DNA of 9,968 bases, from contig JAKJFI010000023.1 in assembly GCA_022704985.1 (NCBI GenBank), positions 1 through 9,968 of the forward strand, given 5' to 3'. The stretch comes from Candidatus Omnitrophota bacterium (GTDB lineage Bacteria > Ratteibacteria > UBA8468 > B48-G9 > JAFGKM01). Below are positions 5,875 through 9,968 of the stretch, piece after piece. Made by a program: the position numbers and the translations under genes. The stretch's first letter is position 1, and each line of letters opens with the position of its first letter. Under the pieces are notes generated by a model. It did not search any database and was not told the origin of the DNA. It saw only the letters and a program-made list of their open reading frames with translations.

Positions 5875-8800
5875 TCATTGACTGTCTCTTTCCGGCACAA
5901 TCCGGAAACTCTTCTCAATCGTCCGTCCGGTTACCACCTCGCGTACCAGTAGTTTCCACACACCTGTTTCCGGGGCAATACCGAGAGAGACTGTTTCTCC
6001 GGATTGTTTGGGTTCTGCAAACAGCACTTTTGTGCCGTAATCGACAATTTCCCCGGACGGAGAAAGCAGTTCCGCGTACAAAGGAAATTCCCGTATGTTG
6101 CTTTGCACTGAATAACGCAGTGGCTCTCCCCGCCTGACCGCATCGGGCACGATAACAGATGTCTCCGGTCGCCTGGGAAGCACCGCGTAGAGGTTTGCTA
6201 TGCCGGGCGCAAGCATATCGCTGATTTTAACGCCGTAACCGAAAGCTCTCCTGCCCCGCACTTCATATACATATCCTTTTTCAGGAAATGCAATCCTGTA
6301 TTCCTCTGCCATGGTTTTGATTTCATCCACGGATTTTTCGTACAGGAGAGGATAAAGAATGCTGTTAGGGTCTTTCCCCCGCGCGGCCGCCGCCGGAAGC
6401 GGAACTGGCAGGCGCATGACGCCGAAATACTCTATGTCGCCTCTGCGGAAATGGTCGGTTTCTGCGGTAATCTGCCTGCCGTTTTGTCCGGTGACGGTTA
6501 GCGCCGGCATAATCCCGAGACGTTTAAGGATATCCGCAACGGCATTTCCTGTTTCGCGCGACAACTCAATGTTCGCGCCCCCGAGGTAATAGGCTGTTCC
6601 CCTTCCATATGGGACCGGCGAACCTGTCCCGGCTGGAATTTCCACGCCTGTCTCGCGCAGGTCGCCCTTGTATGCGATACCGTTCAGAACATATTCACTC
6701 TCCTGCTGGATTAGCCCGCCGTCCTTCCGTTTCACGCGGAACACGTCATCCAGTAAACCGTCCTTCCGTTTCCGCCCGGTTTCCGTATATAGTCCTGTCT
6801 GGGCGTCAGCCAGCAGTATGCCGCCCGCGTTGACAAACTCGCGTATCTGCCGCGCTTCCTCATCTGTCATGGCAAAAGAAAGAGGCAGAATCAGCGCCTT
6901 GAAACCGCCGCGCCGCAGGTACCCGTCCTCAATCTGTTTCCGGCTGACATAGCGTGGAACGTAACCGAAATCACGCAGACCGTATGCCCATGAGAAGAAG
7001 TTATCCTTGAAGAGCGCCAGAAGGTCAAACCCTGCCTTTTTTCCGAGTAGAAAAGAGAGTTCAAGCGACGGCTGTGAGTAATGGACAGCCACCGGCGAGT
7101 AGAGATATTCCGAGGACGCCAGCACCTGCCCCGGGCCTTCCATGACTTCCTTCAGATGCTTCTTGATATATATTCCCTGCGCCGTCAGCGTCAGGTCCGG
7201 CAGGATGAGTCCTTGCGCATGAAAACACATAATGGCGTTGTTTCCGTGAAACAGAGCGCGCCATAGGCGGAACTGCTCGGCGGATTCCGGACGACCATAC
7301 CCCAGGGCGATACTGCCGGCAATGCTTGTGCTCCGGTCGGTAAACGACATCGGAATATCTCCGTTGTCATAGAACACGATGACCGACTCCGCCTTCATCT
7401 TTTCCTCCCAGTCAAGTCCTCCGTATGCGCGCAGGAATGCACAGAGTCCGTCTTCTCCGACTAACGCGTCCGGAACGTCCCGTCTGATGATTCCGGCGCA
7501 GAAACGGAAATAATCCGCATATGTTCTGGACATGAATGCCCGATGCGCCAGCCACGAGGCATAGTTTCCGGACTGCACTGCTTTCTCCCATGTAGCGGGG
7601 ACAACCTCGTCCCATTTCGTGAATCCGGTACCCCAGACCGCGTTCAAGCCGTCCAGCGAAGGATAGGTTTTCTTGAGCATCGTCCTGAATCCGTCAAGAC
7701 AGTGGCAACAGAAGCAGACATCAACTGGGATATCCCGTTTGCGCGGGGTAAGCGCCATCTCGTCGCCAAGCATGTATATGAGAGGCCCGTTAATGTTGGT
7801 ATTCCGCATGTATTCTTGTACCCTTTGCTCCATGCGGTCTCTGACCGCCGGGTCATTCGTGCAGGGAACTCTGACCAGCATGGGACGGCCGGTCTTTTTC
7901 CTGTATGCATCCGGAGCATTGAAATCGTCCATGTGTATACGCGCCATGTTCTGAGGCGTCATACGCAAGTTCGCCTTTGCAAGAAACAAGCCATGTTCCC
8001 AGGCGTACCCTCTTCCGGAGTTTAGTATGGTGGTAAACCCGATTTCTCTGCAACGCGCAAGGACCTCCGGATAGAGATGATTCGGGTAGCCCGTGTATCC
8101 GCTCCAGATTATCAGCGGCAGTAATTCTTTTTTGCGGTACACTCCGGGTATGTAAAATACGTTCTGTCGGGTATCAATAACGGTTCCGTCCGCAACGAGT
8201 GAAACCGATACCGCATGTCTAACGGTCATGGGATAGAGGGGCACGAACGAAAAAGATGTCCTGTACGCGCTGTTTTTCGTTGACGCAACCGGTTTCTGCT
8301 CACGGAAGAGCAAACGGTTATATCCGTCTCGGCACTCCAGCCGGAGGTGCATTTGTCCTGACCGGCGCCCATCTACCTCGATATCTCCGCGTACCTCCTC
8401 GCCCTCTGCATACGTTTCCCCGGAAAGAACAAACGATGATATTCGGGCGGAACGTTCCACCTCAAGGTTTGTTACAAGCCAGTCGAGCACCTCGCCTCCG
8501 GCGTCCCGCAGAACGACGCTGACCAGATGCGTTCCCCGCGGCAGAGCTTTGTCAACCGCCAGAGAAACCGTTCCGTTAACTACGGGACAATCAAGAGACT
8601 GCTCCATTTCCAGCCGCCCGCGCCATACTGTCGCCGACACCGTTTCTTTCCCGGTAAGCCGGCCATCCACTTTGATGTCCAGGCGTCCGTTATTCGTCCT
8701 GACATCCCTGAGCAACGCCGATTCCGGCATGCCGCCGGCCCAGCGCATCGCTTTCAGGAATAACGAATAGAAACATTCCTCATAGGCAAAATCGTACTCG

Positions 8801-9600
8801 TGATATCGGGTTGCGGGTATCAATCCCTGCGCACGGTAATTCAGCACGACAATCCGCCCACGTCCCAGCGCGCCTGTACTGATTGAGGACGGCGTAATTT
8901 CCTTGAAAAGAGAAAAAGGAAATCCGGCAGTCACGCTGAATTCCGCGGATGCCGGCGCAGCCTTTCCGATAGCCTCGCCCAACTCTCCATCCACGCCGAC
9001 CGGATTAACGTATACCAGACCGGCGCCTGCCTTCACCGATTGCACAATCAGGTTCCGTACCGGCTCCGGCATAACCGTCCATGGAATACAGAGGGACCGA
9101 GAAGTGAAGAAATTGGTCCAGTCTCCAATCACGATAACCGCGGGCGAGAAAACCACGGAGTCGCTGGCGGTGCTGTCATCGACCGGAACCAGCTGTTCCG
9201 GGTCTGCACGCAGCGCGCGCAAGGCTTTCTCGCTATCAATATCTCTTTTCTCCTCTGGAATCACAGGCGTGACGTAGAATGCATTCATGTCCATGCGGGA
9301 TGCCGCTTCTATGGCATCGCCCAACGCATAGGCGCTTACGATAAAAAGGACATCAGGGGACCCGGACGCCAGAGGTTTGCCAGGCCGCAGAAGAGGAACC
9401 GAACGGGTCCCGGGACGCGAAAGCGAGCGCGCTCCGGTTAAACGCACGGGGCTGGCTGAAAGATTGGTCAGACAGAACGCTACGGTCGCTATGGCGGCTA
9501 TTGAAACGAGAGAATTCCGAACCTTGCCGGCGCTCCGCGCGCATCCAGCATAGAACAGAACGAACCTGCACAAGCCGCGACGAATATATTGAATCCCCAT
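5875..9600 (-). CDS. Large exported GH42-like glycoside hydrolase-family protein
   Basis: A 1241-aa multidomain protein. A basic N-terminus and hydrophobic stretch (about 31-49, ending near SAS-PV) suggest a signal peptide or membrane anchor. Residues about 80-290 resemble a GATase/ThuA-like alpha/beta domain (VIVIGDW at 155-161). Two beta-sandwich regions follow (about 300-385 and 388-485). A TIM-barrel-like part (about 490-825) contains YMLGDEM with Glu614, placed like the GH42 acid/base, then a CFCCHC cysteine cluster at 629-634 and YPSLDGLNAVWGT (646-658), typical of GH42-like proteins. A GH42 trimerisation-like domain (about 830-1030) has VNAGGILL at 923-930, and a C-terminal beta domain (about 1145-1235) ends the protein. 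I cannot find the second catalytic glutamate where GH42 has it, so activity and substrate (beta-galactoside or other glycan) are open. Start: ATG with AAAGGAG upstream, overlapping the preceding CBM9-like gene by 103 bp. Arginines among the first 301 residues are mostly CGN (19 of 23). Confidence 0.8.
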   Translation of the reverse strand: MGIQYIRRGLCRFVLFYAGCARSAGKVRNSLVSIAAIATVAFCLTNLSASPVRLTGARSLSRPGTRSVPLLRPGKPLASGSPDVLFIVSAYALGDAIEAASRMDMNAFYVTPVIPEEKRDIDSEKALRALRADPEQLVPVDDSTASDSVVFSPAVIVIGDWTNFFTSRSLCIPWTVMPEPVRNLIVQSVKAGAGLVYVNPVGVDGELGEAIGKAAPASAEFSVTAGFPFSLFKEITPSSISTGALGRGRIVVLNYRAQGLIPATRYHEYDFAYEECFYSLFLKAMRWAGGMPESALLRDVRTNNGRLDIKVDGRLTGKETVSATVWRGRLEMEQSLDCPVVNGTVSLAVDKALPRGTHLVSVVLRDAGGEVLDWLVTNLEVERSARISSFVLSGETYAEGEEVRGDIEVDGRRSGQMHLRLECRDGYNRLLFREQKPVASTKNSAYRTSFSFVPLYPMTVRHAVSVSLVADGTVIDTRQNVFYIPGVYRKKELLPLIIWSGYTGYPNHLYPEVLARCREIGFTTILNSGRGYAWEHGLFLAKANLRMTPQNMARIHMDDFNAPDAYRKKTGRPMLVRVPCTNDPAVRDRMEQRVQEYMRNTNINGPLIYMLGDEMALTPRKRDIPVDVCFCCHCLDGFRTMLKKTYPSLDGLNAVWGTGFTKWDEVVPATWEKAVQSGNYASWLAHRAFMSRTYADYFRFCAGIIRRDVPDALVGEDGLCAFLRAYGGLDWEEKMKAESVIVFYDNGDIPMSFTDRSTSIAGSIALGYGRPESAEQFRLWRALFHGNNAIMCFHAQGLILPDLTLTAQGIYIKKHLKEVMEGPGQVLASSEYLYSPVAVHYSQPSLELSFLLGKKAGFDLLALFKDNFFSWAYGLRDFGYVPRYVSRKQIEDGYLRRGGFKALILPLSFAMTDEEARQIREFVNAGGILLADAQTGLYTETGRKRKDGLLDDVFRVKRKDGGLIQQESEYVLNGIAYKGDLRETGVEIPAGTGSPVPYGRGTAYYLGGANIELSRETGNAVADILKRLGIMPALTVTGQNGRQITAETDHFRRGDIEYFGVMRLPVPLPAAAARGKDPNSILYPLLYEKSVDEIKTMAEEYRIAFPEKGYVYEVRGRRAFGYGVKISDMLAPGIANLYAVLPRRPETSVIVPDAVRRGEPLRYSVQSNIREFPLYAELLSPSGEIVDYGTKVLFAEPKQSGETVSLGIAPETGVWKLLVREVVTGRTIEKSFRIVPERDSQ

Positions 9601-9968
9601 AGGTCTCCTTTCTCAGGCCGGTGGCCGAGTCGGCAAAACGGAAACGAAAAATGGAGCGCATCGCCATGAGTTGCGATGATGGCTCCGCTGTTCCACGGCG
9701 AGTACCGCAGTCCGCGGTCAGGCACAAGCTCCGCAAGGTATCCCTCTGTAGTGCCGCTGTTTAGGTTAACCGCAAAATGCGAGTACTTCTTCCCGGTGCG
9801 TCCCGGGTCAAAATATATTTCTGCCAGGCCGGTCTTTTCCGCGTCCTTTAGAAGAACGTGGATGTGCGTTCTGTCGCGAAAAACTGAAAAAGACGCGGCG
9901 GGATTCTTGCGGGATAAAACCTTAGTTTCAAACAGAGATAACAGTTGATATTCCAGGTTTAGAGGCGG
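9498..9968 (-). CDS. CBM9-like carbohydrate-binding protein, C-terminal part
   Basis: An open frame enters from the window edge and ends at TAG 9500-9498, giving 156 residues. It reads like the C-terminal half of a family-9-type carbohydrate-binding beta-sandwich: THIHVLLKD (34-42), IYFDPG (51-56) and YSHFAVNLNSG (62-72), then LHFSFPFCRLGHRP (105-118) where the family has an 'IPF..LG..P' pattern, LWGFNIF (123-129), and PARFGILSF (147-155) right at the end. These domains bind glycans, often at chain ends, and occur in exported carbohydrate-active proteins. The N-terminal portion and any catalytic domain lie outside the window. The last 34 codons overlap the start of the GH42-like gene in another frame, which implies one transcript. 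Arginine codons are 8 CGN of 10, as in the hydrolase. The family assignment is by pattern only. Confidence 0.75.
   Translation of the reverse strand, partial: PPLNLEYQLLSLFETKVLSRKNPAASFSVFRDRTHIHVLLKDAEKTGLAEIYFDPGRTGKKYSHFAVNLNSGTTEGYLAELVPDRGLRYSPWNSGAIIATHGDALHFSFPFCRLGHRPEKGDLWGFNIFVAACAGSFCSMLDARGAPARFGILSFQ
9605..9611 (-). promoter_or_regulatory. Ribosome binding site of the GH42-like gene inside the upstream CDS
   Basis: On the minus strand AAAGGAG (9611-9605) lies 4 nt before the ATG at 9600. It sits within the Glu-Lys-Gly-Asp codons of the overlapping CBM9-like frame. Its presence supports the ATG at 9600 as the real start of the hydrolase despite the long overlap. The next candidate is a TTG nine codons later with no better site. 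Confidence 0.75.

Noticed and set aside
5731..5952. Plus-strand 73-aa open frame after the oxidoreductase
   Set aside because: It overlaps the 3' end of the well-supported hydrolase on the opposite strand, its composition looks random, and it lacks a ribosome site.
9353..9736. 127-aa minus-strand open frame across the CBM9-like/hydrolase junction
   Set aside because: It lies in the third minus frame. The other two frames carry the recognisable domain and signal sequences.

Overview
The window is bacterial, from an organism I cannot name. The evidence is bacterial-type folP and tyrS, clear Shine-Dalgarno sites and a mid-range GC content. An ADP-forming acyl-CoA synthetase suggests an anaerobic, fermentative energy metabolism. 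A large secreted GH42-like hydrolase, a CBM9-like protein and a GTCATTGCGAG-type palindromic repeat are the sort of content seen in uncultured anaerobes such as Omnitrophota or other PVC-related phyla. That placement is a guess from gene content, not a demonstrated assignment.

Left block (1-2322, all on the minus strand). Read in the direction of transcription it holds tyrS, a class II (FucA/AraD-type) aldolase, and the N-terminal third of folP, which runs off the window. The aldolase stop and the folP start overlap as TAATG, so the two are probably translationally coupled. An 88-bp nested inverted repeat sits between tyrS and the aldolase and ends one base before the aldolase Shine-Dalgarno.

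Middle block (2323-5723, plus strand). A short divergent promoter region separates tyrS from a 698-aa fused alpha-beta ADP-forming acyl-CoA synthetase. Its two candidate -35 boxes are the arms of a 9-bp inverted repeat. After a 93-bp gap comes a 347-aa Gfo/Idh/MocA-family NAD(P)-dependent sugar-type oxidoreductase.

Right block (about 5735-9968). After the oxidoreductase lies an orphan stretch of about 40 coding-like codons with no start. Then, on the minus strand, come a 1241-aa exported multidomain protein with a GH42-like core and, upstream of it, the C-terminal 156 residues of a CBM9-like carbohydrate-binding protein. These two genes overlap by 103 bp in different frames, and the overlap encodes the end of the CBM9-like domain. 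The right block mostly uses CGN arginine codons while the genes counted to its left mostly use AGA/AGG, so it may have a separate origin.

The genes read as two functional sets. One is housekeeping and energy metabolism (translation, folate, acyl-CoA to acid plus ATP). The other is a carbohydrate-active locus of binding protein and hydrolase, with the oxidoreductase beside it as a possible, unproven, sugar-processing partner. I see no CRISPR array, tRNA, rRNA or transposase gene.
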